Shown here: piece by piece, positions 38,946 to 47,599 of the stretch
How the letters are laid out: every line of letters starts with the position of its first letter
Position numbering within the stretch: the stretch's first letter is position 1
Source of the DNA: Bradyrhizobium sp. CCGB01
Lineage (GTDB): Bacteria; Pseudomonadota; Alphaproteobacteria; Rhizobiales; Xanthobacteraceae
Length of the DNA: 64,000 nt
Assembly (NCBI RefSeq): GCF_024199795.1
Contig: NZ_JANADK010000001.1
Span: forward strand, 8,556,001-8,620,000
Direction: 5' to 3'
The notes under the pieces: generated by a model
Told to the model about the DNA's origin: nothing
Database searches by the model: none
The model's input: only the letters and a program-made list of their open reading frames with translations
Program-made: the position numbers and the translations under genes

Positions 38946-39389
38946 TCACGCCGCCGCGACCGTCAGATTGGCACCGTCCACCTGCACCACTTTCACCTTC
39001 GTCCCCGCCGGCGTATCGGGCCCGGCCACGCGCCAGACCGTATCGCCGATGCGCACGGTGCCGCTGCCGTCGATGATCGGCTTCTCCAGCGTGAACTCGC
39101 GGCCGAGCAAGGCCTCGGTGCGCTTGTTGAGGAAGGGGCTGGCGCTGGCGTCGAGCTTCGGCCGGGCGAGGCGGCGCCACACCGGTACGGCGGCGGCGGC
39201 GAACACCGCGAACATCACGAGCTGGATCTGCCAGGAGATGGCGACGGTGAACGAGATCAGGCCGACGAGCAGTGCTGCGAGCCCGAGCCAGAACAGGAAG
39301 ATGCCCGGCGCCAGCACCTCCAGCGCCATCAGGATGAAGCCGAAGATCAGCCAGTTCCAGGTGCCGAGCGATACGAACATGTCGGTCAT
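38946..39389 (-). CDS. NfeD-like membrane protein
   Basis: A 147-aa protein with two or three N-terminal membrane helices (FGFILMALEVLAPGIFLFWLGLAALL and a second pair) and a C-terminal OB-fold beta-barrel (about 85-147, LLGREFTLEKPIIDGSGTVRIGDTVWRV). This is the short NfeD type, which partners SPFH proteins in membrane quality control. It follows the SPFH gene by 52 bases on the same strand, the classic pairing (QmcA/YbbK with YbbL). Confidence 0.88.
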   Translation of the reverse strand: MTDMFVSLGTWNWLIFGFILMALEVLAPGIFLFWLGLAALLVGLISFTVAISWQIQLVMFAVFAAAAVPVWRRLARPKLDASASPFLNKRTEALLGREFTLEKPIIDGSGTVRIGDTVWRVAGPDTPAGTKVKVVQVDGANLTVAAA

Positions 39390-39441
39390 GACACGACCTC
39401 AAAATTTGGCGCATGCCCTTTCGGAAGGGCATGCGCGGATC

Positions 39442-40446
39442 CTATCCCTGCCGCGGCGGCACCGCCGGCGGCGTGCTGCCAGTCGGTGGCACTGAACCGG
39501 GGCGGCGCGCGGCGGCGGCCGCGGAGGCCGCGCTTTCGCCGAACGTTGCTTTCGCGATCTCGCCAATGCCGGCGAGCGAGCCGAGCATGCTGGTGGCTTC
39601 CATCGGCAGCATGATGATCTTCTGGTTCGGCGCTTCGGCGAACTGGCCGAACGCCTTGATATATTTGTCGGCGATGAAATAGTTCAACGCGGCGACGTCG
39701 CCCTTGCCGATGGCTTCCGACACCGCCAGCGTCGCCTTGGCCTCGGCTTCGGCGAGACGCTCGCGCGCCTCGGCGTCGCGGAAGGCGGCCTCGCGGCGGC
39801 CTTCCGCCTGGAGGATCTGCCCCTGCTTGGCACCCTCGGCGCGCAGGATCTCCGACTGGCGCTGGCCTTCGGCGGCCAGAATGTCGGCGCGCTTGACGCG
39901 CTCGGCCTTCATCTGCCGGCCCATGGCTTCGACGAGGTCGGCCGGCGGCACGATATCCTTGATCTCGATGCGGTTGACCTTGACGCCCCAGGGCGAGACC
40001 GCGGCGTCGACGACGCGCAAGAGGCGCTCGTTGATCTCGTCGCGATGCGACAGCACCTGGTCGAGATCCATCGATCCCATCACCGAGCGGATGTTGGTCA
40101 TGGTCAGCACCGTGATCGCCTGGGTGAGGTTGGCGACCTCGTAGCTCGCTTTCGCCGCGTCGAACACCTGGAAGAAGGCGACGCCGTCTACCGTCACGGT
40201 GGCGTTGTCCTTGGTGATGACCTCCTGCTCGGGGATGTCGATCACCTGCTCCATCATGTTGATCTTGCGCCCGACGCGATCGAAATAGGGCACGATCAGA
40301 TTGAGCCCGGGGCTCAGGGTCTGGGTGTATTTGCCGAACCGCTCGATGGTCCAGTCATAGCCCTGCGGCACCGTCTTCACGCCGGCAACCAGCGTCACGA
40401 TGACGAGCAAGACCAGAACAATCGCGAAAATGTCGAAACCGCTCAT
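39442..40446 (-). CDS. SPFH/stomatin-like membrane protease subunit (QmcA/paraslipin type)
   Basis: About 334 aa from ATG 40446, which has a GGAGGAG ribosome site; longer starts upstream lack one. An N-terminal membrane helix (FDIFAIVLVLLVIVTLVAGV) is followed by the SPFH domain (VPQGYDWTIERFGKYTQTLSPGLNLIVP onward), then an alanine/glutamate-rich coiled-coil (RREAAFRDAEARERLAEAEA) and a Pro/Ala tail. Such proteins form large membrane cages, and with NfeD they organise membrane microdomains and proteolysis. Operon with the NfeD gene. Confidence 0.9.
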   Translation of the reverse strand: MSGFDIFAIVLVLLVIVTLVAGVKTVPQGYDWTIERFGKYTQTLSPGLNLIVPYFDRVGRKINMMEQVIDIPEQEVITKDNATVTVDGVAFFQVFDAAKASYEVANLTQAITVLTMTNIRSVMGSMDLDQVLSHRDEINERLLRVVDAAVSPWGVKVNRIEIKDIVPPADLVEAMGRQMKAERVKRADILAAEGQRQSEILRAEGAKQGQILQAEGRREAAFRDAEARERLAEAEAKATLAVSEAIGKGDVAALNYFIADKYIKAFGQFAEAPNQKIIMLPMEATSMLGSLAGIGEIAKATFGESAASAAAAARRPGSVPPTGSTPPAVPPRQG

Positions 40447-40499
40447 ATCTCCTCCAAGGCGGGAAAAAGCCCTTTCCCGCGCTGTCATTGGTCGAGGTC

Positions 40500-40631
40500 A
40501 TGACCTCAAGGGTTCAGCGGCCACGACTCAACGTCGGCATGGGCACGATTGTGCACAAGACGCACGGAGAGGGAACGGTCACGATTAAGTATTTGCAGGA
40601 CGCTCTTGAAAGCCATCAAACGGAGACCTAG
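40500..40631 (+). CDS. Candidate small ORF, 43 aa
   Basis: ATG 40500 to TAG 40631 encodes a basic, non-repetitive 43-aa peptide whose centre (GTIVHKTHGEGTVTIKY) faintly recalls the beta-rich C-terminal dimerisation segment of ParB-like proteins. A GAGG lies only two bases before the ATG, so initiation is doubtful. It fills the 190-base gap between the SPFH gene and the next leftward gene, on the opposite strand. It may be a gene fragment or chance. Confidence 0.25.
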   Translation: MTSRVQRPRLNVGMGTIVHKTHGEGTVTIKYLQDALESHQTET

Positions 40632-40639
40632 CGGGAGGC

Positions 40640-41617
40640 CTACTCGATGACTTCGTTCGCGATCGCGAGCAGGCTCGAGGAAAGCGTGGCGCCGATCGCC
40701 CTCGCCGTCTTCAGGTTGATCGCCAGCTCGAACTTGGTGGGATTCTGGACCGGAAGGTCGGCCGCCTGCGCTCCCTTCAGGATGCGATCGATGTAGGAGG
40801 CAGCGCGGCGGACCTGCTCGGCGCTGTCCGTACTGTAGGACATCAGCCCGCCCTCGTCGACGAAGGTGCGGCTCCAGAACACCGCGGGCACGCGGGCTTC
40901 ACCGATCGCGGCCAGGAGATGCGCACGATTGGCCATTGTGAAGAAGTCCGGCAGGATCAGGAGGCCGCAATCGTTCCGCGACGCCAGCGCGGCGATCGAG
41001 GCGGCGTCATGAACCGGCGCGGCTTCGACCATCACATGTAGCGACCGTGCGGCGTCCTCGATCGTGCGCAGCATCAGGGGCGCGAATGGCGCGGTGGCGG
41101 GATTGTAGACGACGAAGACGCGAGACACTTTTGGCGTGACCTGCGTCAGCATCTCCAGCCATTTGCCGGCGAGCGGGCCGTCATAATCGGTGAAGCCGGT
41201 GATGTTGCCGCCGGGATGGGCGAGGTTTTTGACAAAGCCCTGACTGACGGGATCGGTGACGACGGCGAACACGATCGGGATCGTCGTGGTGCGCCGGCGC
41301 AGCTCCTCGACCGAAGGCGTTCCGACCGCGAGCAGGATGTCCGGCTTGAGCGCCACGAGCTCGTCGGCGAGCCGCGCGATGCGTGCCCGGTCGCCGGCGC
41401 CGCTGCGCCAATCGATCCTGAGGTTGTCGTGCTCCTTCCAGCCGTGGACGGCGAGCGCCTCGACCAGGATCGTGCTGCGGGCCTGCCCGATCGCGTCATC
41501 CGCAGCGGTGACCGAGAGCACGCCGAGCCGCCGCGTCGCGTTCGGCTGCTGCGCCTGCACCGGGGCCGGCAGCGCGGCGATCGTCCCAAGAAGCGCCAGG
41601 CATTCGCGGCGGTTCAT
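40640..41617 (-). CDS. ABC-type periplasmic binding protein (PF04392-like)
   Basis: About 325 aa from ATG 41617, giving the family's usual start MNRRECLALLGTIAALPAPV and a signal ending QAQQ. ATG 41629, four codons upstream, overlaps the hemH stop as TGATG and is an alternative. The body has periplasmic-binding-protein type I features (GTPSVEELRRRTTTIPIVF, DPVSQGFVKNLAHPGGNITG). These orphan binding proteins are abundant in Bradyrhizobium, often without a permease nearby, as here. Ligand unknown. Confidence 0.85.
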   Translation of the reverse strand: MNRRECLALLGTIAALPAPVQAQQPNATRRLGVLSVTAADDAIGQARSTILVEALAVHGWKEHDNLRIDWRSGAGDRARIARLADELVALKPDILLAVGTPSVEELRRRTTTIPIVFAVVTDPVSQGFVKNLAHPGGNITGFTDYDGPLAGKWLEMLTQVTPKVSRVFVVYNPATAPFAPLMLRTIEDAARSLHVMVEAAPVHDAASIAALASRNDCGLLILPDFFTMANRAHLLAAIGEARVPAVFWSRTFVDEGGLMSYSTDSAEQVRRAASYIDRILKGAQAADLPVQNPTKFELAINLKTARAIGATLSSSLLAIANEVIE

Positions 41618-41628
41618 GGGAGACACCA

Positions 41629-42666
41629 TCAGATCCAGCCCTGAAGCTCGCGCAGCACCAGCATGCGGATCACGTCCATGCCGGGATCGCTGTCGTTGAG
41701 ACAGGGGATCGCGGAAAACTGCTCGCCGCCATTGTGCTTGAAGATCTCGGCGTTCTCCTGCGCGATCTCCTCGAGCGTCTCGAGACAATCGGCGGAAAAG
41801 CCGGGCGTCACCACCGCGATCCGGCGCACGCCTTCTTTCGCCAGCCGCTCCATGGTCTTGTCGGTGTAGGGCTGCAGCCACTCGTCATTGCCGAAGCGGG
41901 ACTGGAAGGTCAGCAGCAGCTTTGTCTCATCCATGCCGAGCCGGCGGCGCAGCGCCTCGGTCGTGGCGACGCACTGCTCCTGATAGGGATCGCCCTTGTC
42001 GACATAGGATTTCGGCATGCCGTGGAAGGAGGCGACGATCAACTCCGGCTTGAACGGCAGCGTCGCCAGATGGGTCTCGATCGAGATCGCGAGCGCCTCG
42101 ATATAGGCCTCGTCCTGATAATAAGGCGGCGTCACCCGCAGCGTCGGCTGGTTGCGCAAACGGGCAAGCACGCGGAACACTTCGTCGCAGACGGTCGCCG
42201 AGGTCGGGGCGGAATATTGCGGATAGAGCGGCACCGCGAGGATGCGGTCGCAGCCTTTCGCGATCAGCGCGTCGATGCCCGACTTGATCGAAGGATTGCC
42301 GTAGCGCATCGCCCAGTCCACCACGACATGGTCGCGGTCAGACAGTGCGTCCGCAAGCTTGTCGGCTTGCGAGCGCGTGATGGTCTTCAGCGGCGACTCG
42401 TTCCGCTCGTTGTTCCAGATCTTCCGGTAGTCGAGCGCCTTGGTGCGCGGACGGCTGCGCAGGATGATGCCGTTGAGCACGAGCTGCCAGACCAGCCCCT
42501 GGTCCTCGATGACGCGGGCGTCCGAGAGGAACTCCTTGAGATAGACCCGCACACCGGGCGCATCGGCCGTATCGGGCGTGCCGAGATTGACCAGGAGCAC
42601 GCCGACCCGCTTCGGGCTGGACTGAACGGTCGGCTTCGTTGTCTCGATGGGGGCTGACATCGTCAT
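41629..42666 (-). CDS. hemH: Ferrochelatase
   Basis: A 345-aa haem-synthesis enzyme that inserts Fe2+ into protoporphyrin IX. Conserved elements: VLLVNLGTPDTADAPGVRVYLKEFL at the N-terminus, the active-site His in ASFHGMPKSYVDKGDPYQEQC and the C-terminal Glu in SADCLETLEEIAQEN. The length is normal. It overlaps by one base with the possible start of the following binding-protein gene. Divergent from the MAPEG gene. Confidence 0.96.
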   Translation of the reverse strand: MTMSAPIETTKPTVQSSPKRVGVLLVNLGTPDTADAPGVRVYLKEFLSDARVIEDQGLVWQLVLNGIILRSRPRTKALDYRKIWNNERNESPLKTITRSQADKLADALSDRDHVVVDWAMRYGNPSIKSGIDALIAKGCDRILAVPLYPQYSAPTSATVCDEVFRVLARLRNQPTLRVTPPYYQDEAYIEALAISIETHLATLPFKPELIVASFHGMPKSYVDKGDPYQEQCVATTEALRRRLGMDETKLLLTFQSRFGNDEWLQPYTDKTMERLAKEGVRRIAVVTPGFSADCLETLEEIAQENAEIFKHNGGEQFSAIPCLNDSDPGMDVIRMLVLRELQGWI

Positions 42667-42749
42667 GGCACCGTTGCGTCGCGCGTTGCTCCGAACTTGT
42701 CAAGATGAGGCGGATTTCGCTAGGGTCGCCCCCAAGCGGGGAGGGGCTG

Positions 42750-43148
42750 ATGACACTCGCGGAATTCTGCGTATTTGGAGCGCTGCTGCTTTATCTGGCG
42801 ACGATCGTCTCGATCAAATGGACACGGTTTCGCGCGTTCGACAATTCCCGGCCGCGCGACCCCGCCTTCTACGAGGACGCCCTGGCGCAGCGCGCGCTCG
42901 GCGCCCACCAGAACGGCATCGAGACCTTTCCGTTCTTCGCCTTCGCGGTGCTGCTCGCCGAATTCCGGGATTCGCCGCAGCGGCTGATCGACGAGCTCGC
43001 CGTGCTGTTCCTGATCGTGCGGATCGCCTATGTGCTGACCTATCTCGGCAACCGCCCGACGCTGCGCTCGATCCTCTGGAGCATCGGTTTTGCGATCAAT
43101 CTCGGGATCTTCTTCATGCCGGCGCTGAAGCGGTTTCTGCCGGTGTGA
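42750..43148 (+). CDS. MAPEG family membrane protein
   Basis: A 132-aa integral membrane protein with four helices. The signature RALGAHQNGIETFPFFAFAVLLAEF corresponds to the MAPEG motif (R-A..N..E..P.F) of eicosanoid/glutathione metabolism relatives; the bacterial members are largely uncharacterised. ATG 42750 has GGGGAGGGG upstream. It is divergent from hemH. Confidence 0.87.
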   Translation: MTLAEFCVFGALLLYLATIVSIKWTRFRAFDNSRPRDPAFYEDALAQRALGAHQNGIETFPFFAFAVLLAEFRDSPQRLIDELAVLFLIVRIAYVLTYLGNRPTLRSILWSIGFAINLGIFFMPALKRFLPV

Positions 43149-43160
43149 GCCTATGAGACC

Positions 43161-43195
43161 GTAGCCCGGATGGAGCGAAGCGTAATCCGGGCTAC
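43161..43195. repeat. Palindrome GTAGCCCGGAT...ATCCGGGCTAC
   Basis: Near-perfect inverted repeat of about 11-bp arms, placed between the convergent MAPEG and NicO genes. A dispersed element type that may terminate both genes; no T-run is present. Confidence 0.6.
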
Positions 43196-43206
43196 ATAGC
43201 TCCCAC

Positions 43207-44343
43207 TCAAAAACACGTCGTCCGTTCGGCGGCGATGTAGCCGAGCAATAGGCCCGCGCCGAACAGCAGCACGAGGGCGGCGGCGCCGAACTCGATGCCG
43301 CGCATGAAGAGGGCGCCGCCACCGTCGCGCCCGGCGCTGAGGCGGGCCGCGATGTCCTTGGCGGAGACGGCGACGACGGCGATGGCCGCGACCGTGATCG
43401 CGGTGCCGAGCCCCATCAGCAAGGTGGCGGCGATGCCGGCCCAGAACAGGCCCTGGGCCAGCGCGAACACCAGCACCAGGATCGCACCCGAGCAGGGCCG
43501 GATGCCGACGGTCAGGATCGCGGCGAACCCGCGCCGCCAGCCGCCGGGACCGGCGAGCTCGCTCGGGGTGGGGCCGTGGGAATGGCCGCAATGCTCGTCA
43601 TGGACGTGGTCGTGCCCGTGGTGGTGATGGGCATGAGCGTGATCATGGTGATGGTGCCCGTGATCATGGTCGTGATGATCATGCGCATCCCGATGATGGT
43701 GATGATGACCGTGACCGTGATCATGGTCATGCGGCACGCCGGCGATCGCCGGCACCGGCTGCGCCGCCTGCAGCGCGCGGATGAAAGTGCGGCCCTTGGT
43801 CCAGACCAGGCGCAGGCCGAACAGCGCGATCAGGCCGTAGCTCGCGATCTCGATCGCGCCTTCCGCCTTGCACATGGTTTTCGCAGTGGCATTCAGCACC
43901 CAGGCCGAGATGCCGACGATCATGATCGCGACCAGCGCCTGCATCAGCGCCGAGGCAAACGACAGCGCGATGCCGCGCCGGGCGGTCTCGCGGTTGGCGA
44001 CGAGATAGGAAGCGATCACCGCCTTGCCATGGCCCGGGCCGGCGGCGTGGAAGATGCCGTAGGCAAAGGAGATGAAGAGCAGCGTCCACACCGCCGAGCC
44101 GTCGGACTTCGCGGCACGGATGGTCGACGACATTTGGCGATAGAATTCCGACTGTTTTGCCAGCAGCCAGCCGATGATCCCGCTGGCCTCAGGTTCGGCT
44201 GCTTGCGCCGGCTTCGGCGCGCCGAACGGATTTTGCGCGAGGACACCGTGAAGCGCGGCATCGGCCACACCGACGACGAGGAGAACGGCGCCGCAGGCAA
44301 GAAGCCCGCGGACGAGCGGGGAGAGCTTTGGCTTCAAGGGCAA
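43207..44343 (-). CDS. NicO family nickel/cobalt exporter with histidine-rich loop
   Basis: A 378-aa membrane protein. Six or more helices include the NicO signature FISFAYGIFHAAGPGHGKAVIASYLVANRETARRG and, in the second half, AAILTVGIRPCSGAILVLVFALAQGLFWAG. Between them lies a cytoplasmic or periplasmic loop (about residues 207-265) made mostly of His and Asp, likely metal-binding. The family includes RcnA-type efflux and uptake-type proteins; the HDHDHGHGHHHH loop and the DUF1007 partner fit divalent-metal transport. The start overlaps the preceding DUF1007 gene by ten bases. Confidence 0.87.
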   Translation of the reverse strand: MPLKPKLSPLVRGLLACGAVLLVVGVADAALHGVLAQNPFGAPKPAQAAEPEASGIIGWLLAKQSEFYRQMSSTIRAAKSDGSAVWTLLFISFAYGIFHAAGPGHGKAVIASYLVANRETARRGIALSFASALMQALVAIMIVGISAWVLNATAKTMCKAEGAIEIASYGLIALFGLRLVWTKGRTFIRALQAAQPVPAIAGVPHDHDHGHGHHHHHRDAHDHHDHDHGHHHHDHAHAHHHHGHDHVHDEHCGHSHGPTPSELAGPGGWRRGFAAILTVGIRPCSGAILVLVFALAQGLFWAGIAATLLMGLGTAITVAAIAVVAVSAKDIAARLSAGRDGGGALFMRGIEFGAAALVLLFGAGLLLGYIAAERTTCF

Positions 44344-44972
44344 TCCACCGTGATCTTGTTGGCGAACATCATGCCGAAATTCGAGTTCTCGCCGTTCAGG
44401 AAGGTCTGCTCGTTCAGCTTCTGCGCCGTGGCGGAGCCGTCGCTGGGACGATCGAGCTTCATCTGGCAGCCGGCGGGCGCGCCGACCAGCTTGACCGGGT
44501 TGTCCTTGGCCATCTGGAAGTCGATGAAGAAGGAGCGGTCGAACACTTCGAGCACCAGTTGCTTGGGCTTGACCGGGTTCTTCAGCGGCAAGGTGAAGTG
44601 CAGGGTCAGCACCGTATCCTTGTAGTCGAGGAAGTAGTCGGTAGGCTCCAGGAATCGCTCCTTCTTGCCGTCCGCTCGCGCGAAGGTGAAGTAGGCGTAT
44701 TCCTTCAGCGACTCGACATTGGTCTGCGCCAGCGGGCCCAGCTCCTCGCGGGTATAGGCGCCCTTGGTCTTGCTCTCGAGCCCCTGCACCGCATAGGCCG
44801 AGAACATGTCGTCAAAGGTCCAGGCATGGCGGACGCCGGTGACAGTGCCGTCGGCGGCGTACAGCAATTCGCTGGTCGCGGTGATCCAGACATGCGGATG
44901 CGCGCGTGCCGCCCCCGCCGCGAGCGACAGGCCGGCGGCGAGCAGCAAGCCGAACAGGGCGCGCATGCCCAT
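44334..44972 (-). CDS. DUF1007 family periplasmic protein
   Basis: A 212-aa secreted protein. The signal (MGMRALFGLLLAAGLSLAAG, then AARAHPH) is followed directly by the family's conserved N-terminal HPHVWI, which could bind metal through an exposed amino-terminal His. DUF1007 genes pair with NicO transporters, as here, and probably supply the periplasmic part. Start ATG 44972 overlaps the peptidase stop as TGATG, suggesting coupling. Confidence 0.87.
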   Translation of the reverse strand: MGMRALFGLLLAAGLSLAAGAARAHPHVWITATSELLYAADGTVTGVRHAWTFDDMFSAYAVQGLESKTKGAYTREELGPLAQTNVESLKEYAYFTFARADGKKERFLEPTDYFLDYKDTVLTLHFTLPLKNPVKPKQLVLEVFDRSFFIDFQMAKDNPVKLVGAPAGCQMKLDRPSDGSATAQKLNEQTFLNGENSNFGMMFANKITVDCP

Positions 44973-47053
44973 CAGGCCGCCTTGGCGTCGTCGAGCAGGC
45001 CGCGCCGGCGCAGCAGCGCATCCGGCTCCGGCGGACGGCCGCGGAACGCCTCGTAGGCGGCCTCCGGATCGACCGATCCACCGCTCGAATAGATGTCGTC
45101 GTGCAGGCGCTTGGCGACGGCCGGATCGAAGATGTTGCCGGCCTCCTCGAACGCGCCGAAGGCGTCGGCGTCCATCACCTCGGACCACATGTAGCTATAA
45201 TAGCCGGCGGCGTAATGATCGCCGGAGAAGATGTGGCCGAACTGGGTGGGCCGGTGGCGCAGCGAGATCTCCTCGGGCATGCCGATCTTCTCAAGCTCCT
45301 TCTTCTCGAAGGCGCGCACGTCGCTGGCGGCCTCGGCCGGCTGGGTATGGAATTCCAAATCGACCAGCGCGGAGGAGACGAACTCGACCGTGGCAAAGCC
45401 CTGGTTGAATTTTCGCGCGGCCAGGAAGCGCTGGAGCAGGTCGTCCGGCAGCGGCTCGCCGGTCTGGTAGTGGCGGGCGAACTGCTGCAGCACCTCGGGC
45501 CGCTCCTGCCAGTGCTCGTAGAGCTGGGAGGGCAGCTCGACGAAGTCGGTGAACACGGAGGTGCCCGACAGCGACGGATAGGTCACGTTGGAGAGCATGC
45601 CGTGCAGGCCGTGGCCGAACTCGTGGAACAGGGTGCGGGCATCGTCGGGCGACAGCAGCGAGGGCTCGCCGCCGGCTCCCCTGGCGAAGTTGCAGACATT
45701 GATAACGAGCGGCGCGATATCGCCGTCGAGCTTCTGCTGGTCGCGCAGCGAGGTCATCCAGGCGCCGGAGCGCTTCGATGGCCGTGCGTAGTAGTCGCCG
45801 TAGAACAGCGCCTTGTGCTTGCCGTCCGGCCCCTTCACCTCCCAGACCCGGACGTCGGGGTGCCAGGCCGGCACATCCTTGCGCTCCTCGAAGGTGATGC
45901 CGAACAGGCGCGTGGCACAGTCGAAGGCGGCGGCGATCATGTGATCGAGCGTGAGATACGGCTTGATCGCGGAATCGTCGAAATTGGCGCGCTGGAGGCG
46001 GAGCTTCTCGGCATAGAAGCGCCAGTCCCAGGGCGCGAGCTTGAAATTGCCGCCCTCTTCCGTGATCAGGCCCTGCATCTCGTCACGGTCGGCGAGCGCC
46101 CGCACCCGCGCCGGCTTCCAGACCCGTTCGAGCAGGCCCCGCACCGCGTCGGGCGTCTTGGCCATGGAATCCTCGAGCCGGTAGGCGGCGAAGGTCGGAT
46201 AGCCCAAAAGCTTGGCGCTCTCCTCGCGCAGCTTCAGGATCTCGACGATCGTTCCATTGTTGTCGTTGGCATTGCCGTTGTCGCCGCGCGCCGTGAAGGC
46301 CTTGTAGACCTTCTCGCGCAGGTCGCGCCTCGCCGAGCTCTTCAGGAACGGCTCGGTCGAGGAGCGCGACAGCGTCACGATCGCCTTGCCTTGCATGCCG
46401 CGCTCTTCTGCCGCAGCCTTGGCGGCGGCGATGAAGCTCTCCGGCAGGCCCTGGCGGTCGGCCTCCCCTAGCTCCATGAACCACTCCTGCTCATCGCCGA
46501 GCAGATGATGGCTGAAGCTGGTGCCGAGCTGCGCGAGCTTCTCGTTGATCTCCGCCATCCGCGTCTTGGCCTCCTCGGAGAGGCCGGCGCCGGAGCGGTG
46601 GAAGCGGGTGTAGGTGCGCTCCAGCAGGCGGAGCTGCTCAGGCGTCAGGCCAAGCCTGGTGCGGTTCTCGTGCAGATGGGCGATGCGACCAAACAGCACG
46701 GCGTTCATCATGATCGGATTCCAGTGCCGCGCCATCCGCAAGGAGACCTCCTTGTCGATCTCCAGGATGGCCGGGTTGGAATGCGCCGAGACGAGGTCGT
46801 AGAAGACGGCCGCGACCTTGCTGAGGAGCTTGCCGGAGCGCTCCAGCGCCGTGATGGTGTTGGCGAAGTCGGCGGCCGCCGGATCGTTGGTGATCGCGGC
46901 GATCTCGGCGGAGTGATCGGCGAAGGCCTGCTCGAAGGCCGGAAGGAAGTGCTCGGGCTTGATCTCGTCGAAGGGCGGCGTCGCAAACGGCGTCACCCAG
47001 GCCTTCAGCAGCGGGTTGGTCTCGAGGTCCGTGGTTTGGCGGGGTTCTGACAT
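44972..47053 (-). CDS. M3 family oligopeptidase / peptidyl-dipeptidase (Dcp-like)
   Basis: A 693-aa zinc metallopeptidase, normal size for Dcp/oligopeptidase A. The catalytic motif is FHEFGHGLHGML near residue 475 (HExxH), with the third ligand Glu following about 25 residues on. The N-terminal phrase TPFATPPFDEIKPEHFLPAFEQA is typical of the family. It degrades short peptides in the cytosol or periplasm (no signal seen, so cytosolic). It is first in an apparent three-gene unit with DUF1007 and NicO. Confidence 0.94.
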   Translation of the reverse strand: MSEPRQTTDLETNPLLKAWVTPFATPPFDEIKPEHFLPAFEQAFADHSAEIAAITNDPAAADFANTITALERSGKLLSKVAAVFYDLVSAHSNPAILEIDKEVSLRMARHWNPIMMNAVLFGRIAHLHENRTRLGLTPEQLRLLERTYTRFHRSGAGLSEEAKTRMAEINEKLAQLGTSFSHHLLGDEQEWFMELGEADRQGLPESFIAAAKAAAEERGMQGKAIVTLSRSSTEPFLKSSARRDLREKVYKAFTARGDNGNANDNNGTIVEILKLREESAKLLGYPTFAAYRLEDSMAKTPDAVRGLLERVWKPARVRALADRDEMQGLITEEGGNFKLAPWDWRFYAEKLRLQRANFDDSAIKPYLTLDHMIAAAFDCATRLFGITFEERKDVPAWHPDVRVWEVKGPDGKHKALFYGDYYARPSKRSGAWMTSLRDQQKLDGDIAPLVINVCNFARGAGGEPSLLSPDDARTLFHEFGHGLHGMLSNVTYPSLSGTSVFTDFVELPSQLYEHWQERPEVLQQFARHYQTGEPLPDDLLQRFLAARKFNQGFATVEFVSSALVDLEFHTQPAEAASDVRAFEKKELEKIGMPEEISLRHRPTQFGHIFSGDHYAAGYYSYMWSEVMDADAFGAFEEAGNIFDPAVAKRLHDDIYSSGGSVDPEAAYEAFRGRPPEPDALLRRRGLLDDAKAA

Positions 47054-47190
47054 CGCAAGTCCCGGTTTTTGAGCTGATTTGTTGGGGTCAGCTATAGCAC
47101 GCGATGGGGCTTTTTTGGGCCATTTGCCCTTGCTCCCGGCCGCCTTTTCGGGGAGATTGCGGCCCTCGAAGACTAGGGACTCCTGAGCTC

Positions 47191-47445
47191 ATGAACGCGC
47201 CTGCCTCCTCCTCCCGTCAGATCGTCTGGCCGAGCGTCATCACCGTCATCAGCGCTGCCATTCTGATCGGCGCCGAAGTGTTCGGCGCCGCGTTCGCCGG
47301 CGGCTGGGCGCTCGCGATCCTGTTCGGGCTCGGCGACCAGGGCGCGCACATCCTTCAGGCCGTGCTGTTCGCACTCGGCGTGCTCGTGATGACCGCGTTC
47401 ATCCGCGCGGCTCAGCGCGTCGAGCCCTTTACCAAGCGCGGCTGA
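47191..47445 (+). CDS. Hypothetical small membrane protein, 84 aa
   Basis: Two hydrophobic helices (VITVISAAILIGAEVFGAAF and ILQAVLFALGVLVMTAFI) joined by a short loop with GLGDQG. The N-terminus is short and soluble. No signal cleavage site is clear. Upstream start candidates are not supported, and ATG 47191 fits a typical small bitopic layout. No function is known; it is divergent from the peptidase. Confidence 0.65.
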   Translation: MNAPASSSRQIVWPSVITVISAAILIGAEVFGAAFAGGWALAILFGLGDQGAHILQAVLFALGVLVMTAFIRAAQRVEPFTKRG

Positions 47446-47568
47446 CGCTTCCTCGCGCGCGAGAGACGCGCGCTGTAAAAAACTTAACGCGCGTTCATCT
47501 TCCGCGTCGCTCGCGCAACACAGCGCAAGCGGATGTTAGGCAATTCTGTTCTCAGCCTAAAAAAATTC

Positions 47569-47596
47569 TTGCGAACCAGAGTCAAAACGCTTATGT
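47569..47596 (+). promoter_or_regulatory. Candidate sigma-70 promoter of the ornithine decarboxylase leader
   Basis: TTGCGA (47569-47574), 16-base spacer, TTATGT (47591-47596). It would place transcription start near 47603, giving a leader of about 500 nt. It is the best match in this gap. Confidence 0.4.
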
Positions 47597-47599
47597 GCG

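Noticed and set aside
43576..44625. A Met/Val-rich, membrane-like frame on the plus strand
   Set aside because: It is the reverse complement of the His-rich loop of NicO (CAT/CAC read as ATG/GTG). The same artefact occurs opposite the His-rich part of the COG0523 gene.
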